From contig CAWDEC010000019.1 of NCBI GenBank assembly GCA_963801255.1, positions 186,001 to 250,000 of the forward strand: a DNA stretch of 64,000 bases, read 5' to 3'. Positions 27,217 to 35,550 of the stretch are shown piece after piece. The position numbers and the translations under genes are program-made. Source of the stretch: JAICXG01 sp963801255 (GTDB taxonomy: Bacteria; Verrucomicrobiota; Verrucomicrobiia; Chthoniobacterales; UBA10450). The notes below the pieces were generated by a model. The model made no database searches, had not been told where the DNA came from, and saw only the letters and a program-made list of their open reading frames with translations. The first letter of the stretch is position 1. Each line of letters begins with the position of its first letter.

Positions 27217-28400
27217 GCGTACGAGACCCTTTGCAGGCGATCGGGAGCGTGGCGGTAAAGGAATTTATCCACATTTATCGCGACTGGCGCATTCTCGTCC
27301 TGCTGCTTATTCTGCCCCCCGTTTTCACTCTGATTTTCGGCCACGCCTTCGAACAGACGAGTGCGACTGATGTGCCGGCGCTCCTGGAAAATCGGGATCA
27401 TTCCCCGGAGAGCGATGAGTTTGTCAGGCACCTGCAGGCCGGCTCTACCTTCCGCTGGAAGATGAAACAAAAAATCAGTGGAAACCCGGATCTCTTGCGT
27501 GAGCAGGTCCAGGCTGCACTGGTGATTCCTTCCGGTTGGGGCGCGAGCTTGAAGAATGGCGATCCGATTGCACTCCCGCTTTATCTGGATGGCAGCGACA
27601 CAAACACGGCTAGCGAGCTGGAAGGTCGCGTGCAGGAAAGCCTGGCTGATTTCCAGAAGAAACAGATCGATAACACCGTGGAGAATTTGCCGGACGAGGT
27701 GATTGAGCTGGGGAAGAAATTACCGATCGAGGTGCGCAAGCAGTTTGTCTCCGCCATGACCCAGTGGGGCCTGCAGGCTCACGTGCTCTACAACCCGCAG
27801 CAGCGCTTTATCGAATATGTCGTGCCGGGCGTGATCGGAATCATTTTGCAATTACTCACCGTCACACTCACCGCCTGCACGATTGCGCGCGAACTGGAGG
27901 CAGGCACACTCTATCAGCTGATGGTGACTTCGCTGCGTCGAGGCGAGATTGTCATTGGAAAGCTCCTCCCCTATCTCGCAATTTCGATTCTGCTCATTCT
28001 CGTGGTCATCGTCGTGGCGGGCTGGCATTTTCACGTGCCCTTTCACCGGCCGTTTGCCCTCGGGGTGATTTGCCTGCTCTTTTTGCTTTGCTCGTTAGGG
28101 CTGGGTTTGCTCATCTCCGCGTTTTCGCGCACCCAAACTCAGGCGATTCAGCTCTCAGTTTTCTTTCTCTTGCCAATATTTGTGCTTTCAGGTGCGTTCG
28201 CTCCGCTGGAACGCTTGCCGAAAGCCATCGGTTACCTCGCCGAATGTTTTCCGCTGACGCATTTTTGCCGTGCTTTTCGGCTGGTGAACCTTTATCGGGC
28301 TGGGCCGGAATTTTATGGAGGAGATTTGCTTTTCCTCTTTCTCGGCGCGGCGCTGACCTTTTTCGGCGCGGCGCTCTTACTCAAGCGAATTCACGAATAG
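27213..28400 (+). CDS. ABC-2 family permease
   Basis: GTG 27213 overlaps the TGA of the ATPase gene; the longer frame upstream is a shadow. The 395-residue product starts MSVRDPLQAIGSVAVKEFIHIYRDWRILVLLLILPPVFTLIFGHAFE, has a large extracytoplasmic loop (about 50-180), then five more helices with an ELEAGTLYQLMVTSLRRGEIVIGKLLPY segment typical of ABC-2 (YhhJ/YbhR-type) exporters. The substrate is unknown. Barrel/secreted-protein pairs on both sides suggest a cell-envelope export task. Confidence 0.9.
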   Translation: MSVRDPLQAIGSVAVKEFIHIYRDWRILVLLLILPPVFTLIFGHAFEQTSATDVPALLENRDHSPESDEFVRHLQAGSTFRWKMKQKISGNPDLLREQVQAALVIPSGWGASLKNGDPIALPLYLDGSDTNTASELEGRVQESLADFQKKQIDNTVENLPDEVIELGKKLPIEVRKQFVSAMTQWGLQAHVLYNPQQRFIEYVVPGVIGIILQLLTVTLTACTIARELEAGTLYQLMVTSLRRGEIVIGKLLPYLAISILLILVVIVVAGWHFHVPFHRPFALGVICLLFLLCSLGLGLLISAFSRTQTQAIQLSVFFLLPIFVLSGAFAPLERLPKAIGYLAECFPLTHFCRAFRLVNLYRAGPEFYGGDLLFLFLGAALTFFGAALLLKRIHE

Positions 28401-28408
28401 CGAGGTGT

Positions 28409-29410
28409 CTAACGATGCTTTTCGATCTCAGCGCGAAACTCCTTAATTGTCCGCACCGCCTCCGCCGCTTGAAGTTTGCCTGCCACGAATCGATCGGCTC
28501 CGCCGAGGTAACTGCGAAACAGCGCTGAGACAAAACTGGCCTGCCAGACAAGTGTACCGTTCTCGACCGGCCAAAGCTGGTAAAGATCGATCGACATAAA
28601 GTAGGTATCGGAAGGGTAATAAACGCAGTCGATGAGTTGCCAGGAGTTATCTGCCTTCTGAGCCGCAAAGAGACCGAGCTGCAAAGTCGTGTGCCCGTGT
28701 ACCACGTAGGCCTCCCAATAGGGAACCGCTTCGCTGGCCGGGTTGCCCTCAGCCGTCAAAGGGCGCGAGTTAATGATCGGTTCAAAATGCTTCGCCGTCT
28801 TGGGGGCAAGGCTGAGGAGCCCGCGAAATTCGCTTAGCGGCGAAATCTTTTCACTGCTCCAATAAGGTGGCACTGCGGCCAGGCCGCCGTGCGCGAAGGC
28901 AGCAGCGCGACCATGCAAGATTTCCTGCCAGGCGGTGTCGCCATCTTTCCCGTGGACGAGGGCTATTTCCTCGTTCGTGAGATGAAGATCGCGGGTAGAA
29001 GAGTCGCGACGGATTTCCGCCGTACGATCGAGCAGCCATTTATCGTTAGGCGAATTAGCCTGCAGATGGAGCGTCTTGAAATCGGCCACGCTGCCGGGGA
29101 GAGCGAACTCGCGATAAAGGCGAACCTCGGGATCCTGATGTTTTACCGGGTCCCAATGGAGCAGGGCGTTGCCCACCGTGGCGAGCGGAGCACGAACGAA
29201 ATAGCTCGATTGGAGATGAACGCCACGCGGAAAATCGCCTAACGAGCCACGCTCAACCACGATTTCTCCCTGTTTCAGCCGCGCCAGGTCGAGCGGCGGG
29301 AGATAGGAAAGCGATTGGACTTGCTCCAGGGGCGTAACCGCCCACAGGGTGGGGAGCAGGGACGTAAGAACAAGGAAAACGGCAATCGTTCTACCTAACG
29401 AACTTTTCAC
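28409..29410 (-). CDS. Secreted protein of unknown family (partner copy 2)
   Basis: 333 residues with a signal peptide (MKSSLGRTIAVFLVLTSLLPTLWA). It is paralogous to the 25101-26108 product across the whole length, most clearly at the LYQLWP motif and the final WQASFVSALFRSYLGGADRF region. It lies 19 bp downstream of the second beta-barrel gene. In copy 1 the secreted-protein gene comes first, so the order within the pair is reversed. The function is unknown. Confidence 0.72.
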   Translation of the reverse strand: MKSSLGRTIAVFLVLTSLLPTLWAVTPLEQVQSLSYLPPLDLARLKQGEIVVERGSLGDFPRGVHLQSSYFVRAPLATVGNALLHWDPVKHQDPEVRLYREFALPGSVADFKTLHLQANSPNDKWLLDRTAEIRRDSSTRDLHLTNEEIALVHGKDGDTAWQEILHGRAAAFAHGGLAAVPPYWSSEKISPLSEFRGLLSLAPKTAKHFEPIINSRPLTAEGNPASEAVPYWEAYVVHGHTTLQLGLFAAQKADNSWQLIDCVYYPSDTYFMSIDLYQLWPVENGTLVWQASFVSALFRSYLGGADRFVAGKLQAAEAVRTIKEFRAEIEKHR

Positions 29411-29429
29411 CTCTTCGGCGTGAGCCTTT

Positions 29430-30341
29430 TTAGAATGCGAGTTTTAGTGTGAGCCTGATGTACGGTGAGGGATCGGTTCGATAGGTTTCACCAGCACGAT
29501 CAAAGTCGAATTCGCGCTGGATGGAATAACCGGCCCCAAAGTCGAGTGAGGATAATTTGCTCAGGTCGTAGCTGAATCCGACCCCGACTCGATAATCAAC
29601 AAAATCCACCTGAGTGCCATTCAGTTTGGCGGGCTGAATCCCCGGGTTGCGATCGGTCCGATAAGACCCGCCGACCAACTCTCCGCCGAGGTAAAGATCG
29701 AGCTTGTCGCTTACCGAGTAGACGATTTTGGGGTCGGGCAGCGTACCCATGAAACGTAGTTTCTCGTTCGGGATCCAGATAACTCCTGCGAGCGGCCAAA
29801 CTGGAAGGCCGCCATGGAGGAAGGCCGCGTAGGCTCCGAGAAAAACGTAGAACTTCTTGTCTTGGACGACAAAAATTCGGCCAAGCGAGATTGGCATGTC
29901 GAAGGAAGAGATGCCGATGTCGTTCTGCGTATAGAAGCCGGGGCGTATTGAGATGAAAGCGCCGACATCGCTCCCTTTCATCACTTCGATTCCGAAGACG
30001 CCGGCGTAAGACTGAAGATGGTTAGGCACCGGAGAGTTGGTGCTGCCGAAATCGAAACGATCATACGCAAGGCCGAGGTGAATGTAAAAATCGCCGCTGA
30101 GGTGAATGCGATGACCGTACTCGATTTCGTTTTGGATCTCGTCCTGTTTTCCGTGGCTGCCGCCATGGTTTAAATCGCTTTCGAAGACATAACCCGAGTC
30201 AATGTTAAACACATCAAGTGGGACATATTCTTCGCTCGCCGGCGCACTCATGGCGACGGTACTTTCTACCGGTCCTGCCAGGGTAAGCGGGAGAGTGTAA
30301 AAACATGTCAGGACGACCGCCAGGCGAAAGACGTTTTTCAT
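29430..30341 (-). CDS. DUF6268-like outer-membrane beta-barrel protein (copy 2)
   Basis: 303 residues with a signal peptide (MKNVFRLAVVLTCFYTLPLTLAG). The alternating strand pattern ends in LTLKLAF, with terminal Phe, as expected for BAM substrates. It shares landmarks with the 24172-25104 product: PGFY, the LP-P-K/R-YS--S-LY-GGE block, and YS-QREFDFDR next to YAPYRQFDFHR. It is placed directly before its secreted partner. No exact 9-mer occurs in this gene. Confidence 0.75.
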   Translation of the reverse strand: MKNVFRLAVVLTCFYTLPLTLAGPVESTVAMSAPASEEYVPLDVFNIDSGYVFESDLNHGGSHGKQDEIQNEIEYGHRIHLSGDFYIHLGLAYDRFDFGSTNSPVPNHLQSYAGVFGIEVMKGSDVGAFISIRPGFYTQNDIGISSFDMPISLGRIFVVQDKKFYVFLGAYAAFLHGGLPVWPLAGVIWIPNEKLRFMGTLPDPKIVYSVSDKLDLYLGGELVGGSYRTDRNPGIQPAKLNGTQVDFVDYRVGVGFSYDLSKLSSLDFGAGYSIQREFDFDRAGETYRTDPSPYIRLTLKLAF

Positions 30342-30469
30342 GGAGTTGGCTTCTTAGCTCAGGGAATCGTGCGCCCAAAGGCGAACGGGTGTGTGCAAAA
30401 GGGTGGAAGAGGGTCGTTTCGTTTAAACGACGGCAGAAATTGGCTTGGAACAATAACCTTGTCGCGCGC

Positions 30470-30856
30470 TTATACGGGCTGGCGCTCGGCGGGTCGAACA
30501 CTTTCCTGATTGTTGCGAGTCGCGACCATTCGCTCCCGCCGTTCGGCAGCTTCCTTCATTTCGCGGGAAAGTTTTTCGACGCGCTGCCGCATCACTTTTC
30601 CAGCTTTGAATTTCACCGTTGCGCGAGGAGGAATGACAAAGCTGCTTCCGGGTTGATTCGGGTTGCGCCCAACGCGGGGCTTTGTCAGGCGCGGCTGAAA
30701 CACGCCAAAGTTGCGCAACTCGACGGCCACGTTGCGCGCCAGGCTATCGGTGATCTGGTCCAAAGTTCGCTGAACGACATCAAACACCTGATGCTGGACC
30801 ATCCCAGTTTGGTTACTGATCGACACGACAATGTCGCGTTTTGTGAGCTTGCTCAT
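30470..30856 (-). CDS. HU/IHF-family DNA-binding protein with basic C-terminal tail
   Basis: 128 residues. Residues 1-95 are a canonical HU fold: LTKRDIVVSISNQTGMVQHQVFDVVQRTLDQITDSLARNVAVELRNFGVFQPRLTKPRVGRNPNQPGSSFVIPPRATVKFKAGKVM, with the GRNP beta-arm motif. HU proteins bend and compact DNA. The last about 33 residues are an extra charged helix with many Glu and Arg, longer than standard HU (about 90). Confidence 0.93.
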   Translation of the reverse strand: MSKLTKRDIVVSISNQTGMVQHQVFDVVQRTLDQITDSLARNVAVELRNFGVFQPRLTKPRVGRNPNQPGSSFVIPPRATVKFKAGKVMRQRVEKLSREMKEAAERRERMVATRNNQESVRPAERQPV

Positions 30857-31162
30857 TTACAGGGAATCGTTCGCCGACCCGATGCTGAGCGGGCGATAAA
30901 CGCAAAATCTTTTACCGCGTCCATCGTAAAAGCAACGATAGCAGACTCTCGTGCCGCATGGGACCGTTTCGTCAGTCGTTAGCGGACCGCGGGCTTTCGC
31001 CCAAAAAGATGCGCCAGCGCATCCGCCCAAGCGCTTCTCCCAATCAAGGCCTTGCGCGCGGCTTCAATTGTCCTGCAAGAGGCCGAGTTTCGTGAAAACG
31101 AAGTTCCAATTCGATTCCAACCGGCGCGTCTTTTCGTCAAGTCTGGAGGTCGTCGGCGCAGC
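30857..31162. other. Intergenic region between HU and RNase HIII genes
   Basis: About 306 bp upstream of the HU gene and downstream of rnhC, both on the minus strand. It should hold the HU promoter. I see no convincing gene, RNA or strong terminator. A near-copy of the 9-mer (TCGTTAGCG) is at about 30977. Confidence 0.4.
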
Positions 31163-32125
31163 TTATTTGCGCCATTTTCGCGGCAACCGGGGCGCAGCGT
31201 AAGACTCGGGCGCCACCTCGTGTGCTGTGCGAAAATGCACCTTGGCAAACTGCCGGAGTGCAGAAGGTCCCGCTTGCTCAACAATACGTCGCGCCGTTTC
31301 CTTGATCGGTGTGGAAACGCCTCGTCCGAGAGGCAGACCAAGACGTTTGCCGGCTCGCTCGAGCCAATCGATGAATGTTTCCCGCGCCAGAATGGAAGCG
31401 GCGGCGACTGCTATGTCGGATTCCGCCTTCGTCCGTTGCTCGAGGCGAATTTGTTGACCGTGCTGCAAAAGCGCTCTTTCGATCACGCTGGCATCAGCAA
31501 ACTTATCCGAGAGCGCCCGGCCACAGTCCGGTTTTTTCTCGAGCAGATTTTCGATAACTCGCGCATGTCCCCAGCCCAGCAAACTGTTGAGGTTGGCAAA
31601 CTTTTCGTAGAGGTCGTTGTAGCGCTCGGGCCCGATGAGGACTACGTCGAAAACAACGCCGGTTGTCTGCCGAATCGTCTTTGCCAGTTCGTGGATTCGC
31701 GCGTCGGAACCGATTCGTTTGCTGTCCTGAATTCCGCCATCGATAAAGGCGCGTGCGACCGCACGATCCGTGAACACGCCCGCAATGACCAAGGGTCCAA
31801 AAAAATCGCCTTTGCCGCTTTCGTCGATCCCGAAGTGCGGATCAAACATTTCCGGGGTGTGCACCTCTTCATAACCGAGACGCGCTTCCCCTAGGATCTT
31901 TGGCTCCAGTTCGAAGCTCACGAAGTCCTCTATGCCGCGACCTTGAAGGAGAAGTTTGGGGCCTTTCTCGTAAACCGCCACGCTCAACTTGTTCTTTTGG
32001 GCGAAGAAGAGGGTGTAAGGGCGATCAGAAAATTCGAAGCCTTGCTCCTCGAGCAGTCGCCGTAGCATGTCCACCTGGGTCGCGTTGAGCACGATTGTAT
32101 AGGAATTGAGCGGCGGCGCGGACAT
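31163..32125 (-). CDS. rnhC: Ribonuclease HIII
   Basis: 320 residues. The N-terminal about 85 residues are the TBP-like substrate-binding domain of RNase HIII. The type-2 RNase H catalytic domain follows, with GIDESGKGDFFGPLVIAG (Asp/Glu metal ligands), GIQDSKRI, and TKAESDIAVAAASILARETFIDWL. It degrades the RNA strand of RNA-DNA hybrids. RNase HIII is patchily distributed outside Firmicutes; it also occurs in Chlamydiae and relatives, compatible with a PVC-type host. Confidence 0.94.
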   Translation of the reverse strand: MSAPPLNSYTIVLNATQVDMLRRLLEEQGFEFSDRPYTLFFAQKNKLSVAVYEKGPKLLLQGRGIEDFVSFELEPKILGEARLGYEEVHTPEMFDPHFGIDESGKGDFFGPLVIAGVFTDRAVARAFIDGGIQDSKRIGSDARIHELAKTIRQTTGVVFDVVLIGPERYNDLYEKFANLNSLLGWGHARVIENLLEKKPDCGRALSDKFADASVIERALLQHGQQIRLEQRTKAESDIAVAAASILARETFIDWLERAGKRLGLPLGRGVSTPIKETARRIVEQAGPSALRQFAKVHFRTAHEVAPESYAAPRLPRKWRK

Positions 32126-32375
32126 AACTCTTCTGAAAAGAACATCGCCCTCAGCGACCGGCGAGCAATTTCGCCGGTCGATTTACCTATCGATTTATGG
32201 ACGAATCGAGACCAGGACCGCAGACGAGTGTTTGCTCGCGCCAGAAACGCGAGCACAAAGCAGACTGACGGTCAGGCGGGAATCAGGTAGAAAGACTACC
32301 CGATCACATCATTTTCCTCACCGACCAACAATAAGCGGCAGAAACAATTGGCGTCGGCAGAAGTATCGGCCGATT

Positions 32376-32624
32376 TCAGTGCGACGAGGCTTGGGCGTTT
32401 TCCGATTTTCTGGCGATCAAGTCGCCGAGGCTGCGCAAGGTGGTGAAGTTTTCTGCGACCAGCTCTTCGTCTTCAACGCGAATCCCACAATCGCTCTCCA
32501 TGAAGGAGACCAGCCGAATCAACCCAAGCGAGTCGATTTGTAGCGGTTCGTTCGGATCGCTTACGGGCGGAAGAGGAGCTCGGCTCTCGTTGATGTAGTC
32601 GCGCAGTTTCTGTGGTATTTCCAT
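32376..32624 (-). CDS. Acyl/peptidyl carrier protein
   Basis: 82 residues with the phosphopantetheine attachment motif DSLGLI (Ser32), followed by a helical segment with acidic residues (MESDCGIRVEDEELVAENFTTLRSLGDLI). It is a free-standing carrier protein, unlike a housekeeping AcpP in sequence. It lies 24 bp downstream of a halogenase-like flavoprotein gene on the same strand, so the likely role is to present a thioester-bound substrate to that enzyme. Confidence 0.85.
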   Translation of the reverse strand: MEIPQKLRDYINESRAPLPPVSDPNEPLQIDSLGLIRLVSFMESDCGIRVEDEELVAENFTTLRSLGDLIARKSENAQASSH

Positions 32625-32648
32625 GGAACAACAATCTTAAGATATCCT

Positions 32649-34037
32649 TTAGGCGTTGGCTAGTTCCTCGTTCGACGCAGTCGCTTCCTTGAGCCACTGC
32701 TCCGTGCCTGCGACCGGCGAACTTGGTTCCCACAACGGCGCCCGTTCCGGATGATAGCGTGATCCGATCGGGATCGAATAATCATCCTGATGATTGTAAT
32801 CCCGTGCCCGGTTCAGCATTTTCCGGAAAGCGATGATCGCCGGCGACGGCTGATGTTCCGTCTCGTAAATACGACCGGCAAAAGCATCGATCAGCAGCTC
32901 GCGATAGCGCTGGTGAACGAAAGTGGCAAAGGCGAAGGGCTGTTCCCAAAAGAGATCGACCATGTCTTCCAGGCAATCAGTCCCCTTTTCGATGAAGCGC
33001 TGATAATCCTCGAACGGGTTAGCTTTGTCGCGCCCTTTGCCTTGCAGGTAGGCGATGACATGCGGCACAGCAAACTCCGCTTCGCGCAAAGTGGCGGATA
33101 GGCCAAACGAGAAAATTGGATCGATGAAGCGATGCGCATCGCCAATGCAGATAAAGCCCTTGCCGCAAAAACCGCGCACTTGGAACGAATAGTTTGGAAT
33201 CACGTGCACCTTCTCGACGTACTCGATGTTCTGAGTGCGGCGGGTAAGTTCTGGATTGATTTGGTGCAAGTACTCTCGGAAAAATTCGTCCGGTGTCTGC
33301 TTGCGGGCACTAAACTCCGCCGTCGGCACTACAATACCGAGACTAACGACCTCTTTGTCGATGGGAATAAACCAACCCCAGTGATATTTTTTCTTGTAGA
33401 ATATGAGTGTGTTGTCCTTCGCGTTTTCCCCAGAGGTCTCAGCGTCACGGACCGCGCCTTTAACATGAGCGAAAAAGGCGACCTGCTTGTCATAACTGCC
33501 AACATACTTCGGACCCGTCACGCGCTGGTTGGCGAGAAAGGTCGCCATGCCCGAACAATCGAGCACGACCTGTGCTTCGATATTTTCCGTTGAGCCGTCG
33601 GCTTTGCGAATTGTTGCGCCGCAAACAGCCCCCTCGGGTGTTTGCAAGACTTTCACCGCCGTGCCGCGAACCAAGGTCGCGCCTCGCTTCGCTGCCTCGT
33701 CCAGCATCATTCCGTCGAAATCGCTCCGGCGTACCTGCCACGTAAAGGTCGGCTGCAACTGCCAGTTTTCGTCGCGACGAGAGACGGGGATATACCAGCT
33801 GCTGGTGCCAAAAACGCGCACGCCGTGCTTCATCGGGTATTCCCGTTTTTCCATTGCCTCGGCCAAACCGAGTCGTCGCACAAGCGCCCCGGCTTCGCCG
33901 GTCATCGATTCGCCAATATGAAAGCGGGGAAACTCCTCCTGCTCGACAATAATCGGTTTTATTCCTTCTTTGATTAAAAGCATCGCCGCAGCCGATCCGC
34001 CGGGACCGCCGCCGATGATGAGCACGTCTGTCGTCAT
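32649..34037 (-). CDS. FAD-dependent halogenase-like oxidoreductase
   Basis: 462 residues. The N-terminal FAD motif GGGPGGSAA (9-17) is followed by FHIGESM. The sequence WGWFIP (220-225) fits the WxWxIP signature of flavin-dependent halogenases. Lys70 (PMKHGV) is placed like the catalytic Lys of carrier-protein-dependent halogenases such as PltA and CmlS. CIGDAHRFIDPIFSFGL is the second FAD motif. The neighbouring carrier protein supports action on a tethered acyl or aminoacyl group. A non-halogenating monooxygenase or reductase of the same family remains possible, since many such homologues are uncharacterised. Confidence 0.78.
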   Translation of the reverse strand: MTTDVLIIGGGPGGSAAAMLLIKEGIKPIIVEQEEFPRFHIGESMTGEAGALVRRLGLAEAMEKREYPMKHGVRVFGTSSWYIPVSRRDENWQLQPTFTWQVRRSDFDGMMLDEAAKRGATLVRGTAVKVLQTPEGAVCGATIRKADGSTENIEAQVVLDCSGMATFLANQRVTGPKYVGSYDKQVAFFAHVKGAVRDAETSGENAKDNTLIFYKKKYHWGWFIPIDKEVVSLGIVVPTAEFSARKQTPDEFFREYLHQINPELTRRTQNIEYVEKVHVIPNYSFQVRGFCGKGFICIGDAHRFIDPIFSFGLSATLREAEFAVPHVIAYLQGKGRDKANPFEDYQRFIEKGTDCLEDMVDLFWEQPFAFATFVHQRYRELLIDAFAGRIYETEHQPSPAIIAFRKMLNRARDYNHQDDYSIPIGSRYHPERAPLWEPSSPVAGTEQWLKEATASNEELANA

Positions 34038-34263
34038 TTTAGATGTGGTAAGTTGAGTTGTTCTCTAGCGCAGCGCTCGAGACTTTCCGTCCAGTCTCCA
34101 GCGCCTTGGATACCTCATCAAAGAGGCGAAAAACGTGGACACTCCAGCCTGCCTAACGCCTCCTTGGAAGACCAAGTGTCGATACTGAAAGATCGAAGGC
34201 GGCTTGTAAAGATATAATTCGCCTGAAGGCTAAATGTCAGTTTCGTAATGAAAATGCCCTAAA

Positions 34264-34279
34264 GAGAGCAAGTTCTCTC
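34264..34279 (-). terminator. Weak hairpin downstream of the first GlxA regulator
   Basis: GAGAG and CTCTC pair with a 6-nt loop, about 25 bp past the stop on the minus strand, followed by a loosely T-rich stretch. The stem is short and the T-run broken, so termination is only possible. Confidence 0.3.
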
Positions 34280-34303
34280 AGCCAGAACGGGATAGTCGAG
34301 TTA

Positions 34304-35386
34304 CTACGCCGCGAGGCGGCCAGGAAATACTCTTGACGATTTTGTCTCGCCTCTGCTTCGAGCCACGAATTGTTCGCTGGCGAAAGTATTCGCCACTCGC
34401 GCCTGTCGCCGGAAGCCGCTCGGCGTTGTGCCGACGCGTCGCTCAAACGCACGGCGAAAGGCGTCTGAACTATTGAAGCCGACACTTTCGGCGACGCTTT
34501 CGACACTGGCGCGCAGTGCCAGCAACCGGCGTCTTGCTTCACTCAAGCGCAGCTCCTCGACGAAACCCGCCGGGGTGCACTGGAACACTTGTTTAAAGAC
34601 TCGGCTGAAATGGCGCGGGCAAAGGCAGGCTCGTTCCGCCAAGGCTTCCACCGTTAGCTTTTCGTTCAGATGACTAAGAATCCAAGCCGGTAGATCGCTT
34701 ACGCGCTCATTCGGATCCGATTGATAATTAGCGACCTCGAAATTCTCGCCAGCTTCGCCAGGTGGGCGCAGGCGCATCACCAACTCCCGTGCGACCGAGC
34801 GCGCGGTTTGGTTTCCCCAATCCTCTGCGATCATGGCGAGTGTCATTTCCACGCCCGCGTTCCCGCCACCGGACGTATAAAACTTGTCGTCCTTCAAAAA
34901 GGCCGCCGAGACACTGACGCGCAGGTTCGGGAAACGTCGCGCCACATCCTGTGCGAAACGCCAATGCGTCGTGACATTGCGTCCTTCAAGCAGCCCGCTT
35001 TGCGCCAGTGCATAGATACCGGTAGAGACCGAGGCAATGCGGCGACTATGACCCGCGCGCTCGGCCAGCCACGCTCCCACCAGACGCATCGTCTCGAGTT
35101 GCCGCAATCCTTTTCCACCCGGGACGAGAATGGTGTCGAGGTGGCCTGCGCAAGCCAATGTCGCCTCCGCCTTGAAAAGCAGGCCCGACTCGGAGGCGAA
35201 TGTTTTGCTCGTTAGGCCGAGAAGAATCGTCTGATAACATGGCGTCTCGTTTGATTCTCCGGCCTGGCGGGCGTTGGCAAAGGCCTCGAGAGGTCCTGTG
35301 ATATCCAACGCCGCCACGCCGTCGAACCCAACTAATCCAACCACCTTTGGAGCCAGTTCTCCCGGGAATCTTGCGAAATGAGTCAT
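34304..35386 (-). CDS. GlxA-type AraC-family regulator with DJ-1/PfpI domain (copy 1)
   Basis: 360 residues. The N-terminal half is a DJ-1/PfpI-like domain (VVGLVGFDGVAALDITGPLEAFANA, DTILVPGGKGLRQ, IASVSTGIYALAQSGLLEGRNVTTHWRFAQDVARRFP). The C-terminal half is an AraC double HTH (LTVEALAERACLCPRHFSRVFKQVFQCTPAGFVEELRLSEARRRLLAL then SVAESVGFNSSDAFRRAFERRVGTTP). The cysteine of active PfpI enzymes is not obvious, consistent with a sensory role. It resembles the 42824-43819 product, and the two flank the kinase/sigma/receptor block. Confidence 0.9.
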   Translation of the reverse strand: MTHFARFPGELAPKVVGLVGFDGVAALDITGPLEAFANARQAGESNETPCYQTILLGLTSKTFASESGLLFKAEATLACAGHLDTILVPGGKGLRQLETMRLVGAWLAERAGHSRRIASVSTGIYALAQSGLLEGRNVTTHWRFAQDVARRFPNLRVSVSAAFLKDDKFYTSGGGNAGVEMTLAMIAEDWGNQTARSVARELVMRLRPPGEAGENFEVANYQSDPNERVSDLPAWILSHLNEKLTVEALAERACLCPRHFSRVFKQVFQCTPAGFVEELRLSEARRRLLALRASVESVAESVGFNSSDAFRRAFERRVGTTPSGFRRQARVANTFASEQFVARSRGETKSSRVFPGRLAA

Positions 35387-35550
35387 GACCCTTCGCCTCC
35401 CCGGGATTCTTCTGGCATGGGAAATAACCGTTCCACATCCTGTAAAGCAACAATCGCCGCCAAAATGGCTCAGGAAATTCGAAAAACGGAAAACGCCGAA
35501 GCCAGCACGGTCTCTTCGGCACGACCTCCGCGTTCCTATTTTGGCGGGAC

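Noticed and set aside
30951..31341. Open frames on both strands between HU and RNase HIII
   Set aside because: They lack homology and ribosome sites, and overlap the rnhC 3' end.
32281..32300. Small hairpin (GGTAG/CTACC) downstream of the carrier protein gene
   Set aside because: The stem is 5 bp and no T-run follows, so it is too weak to call a terminator.
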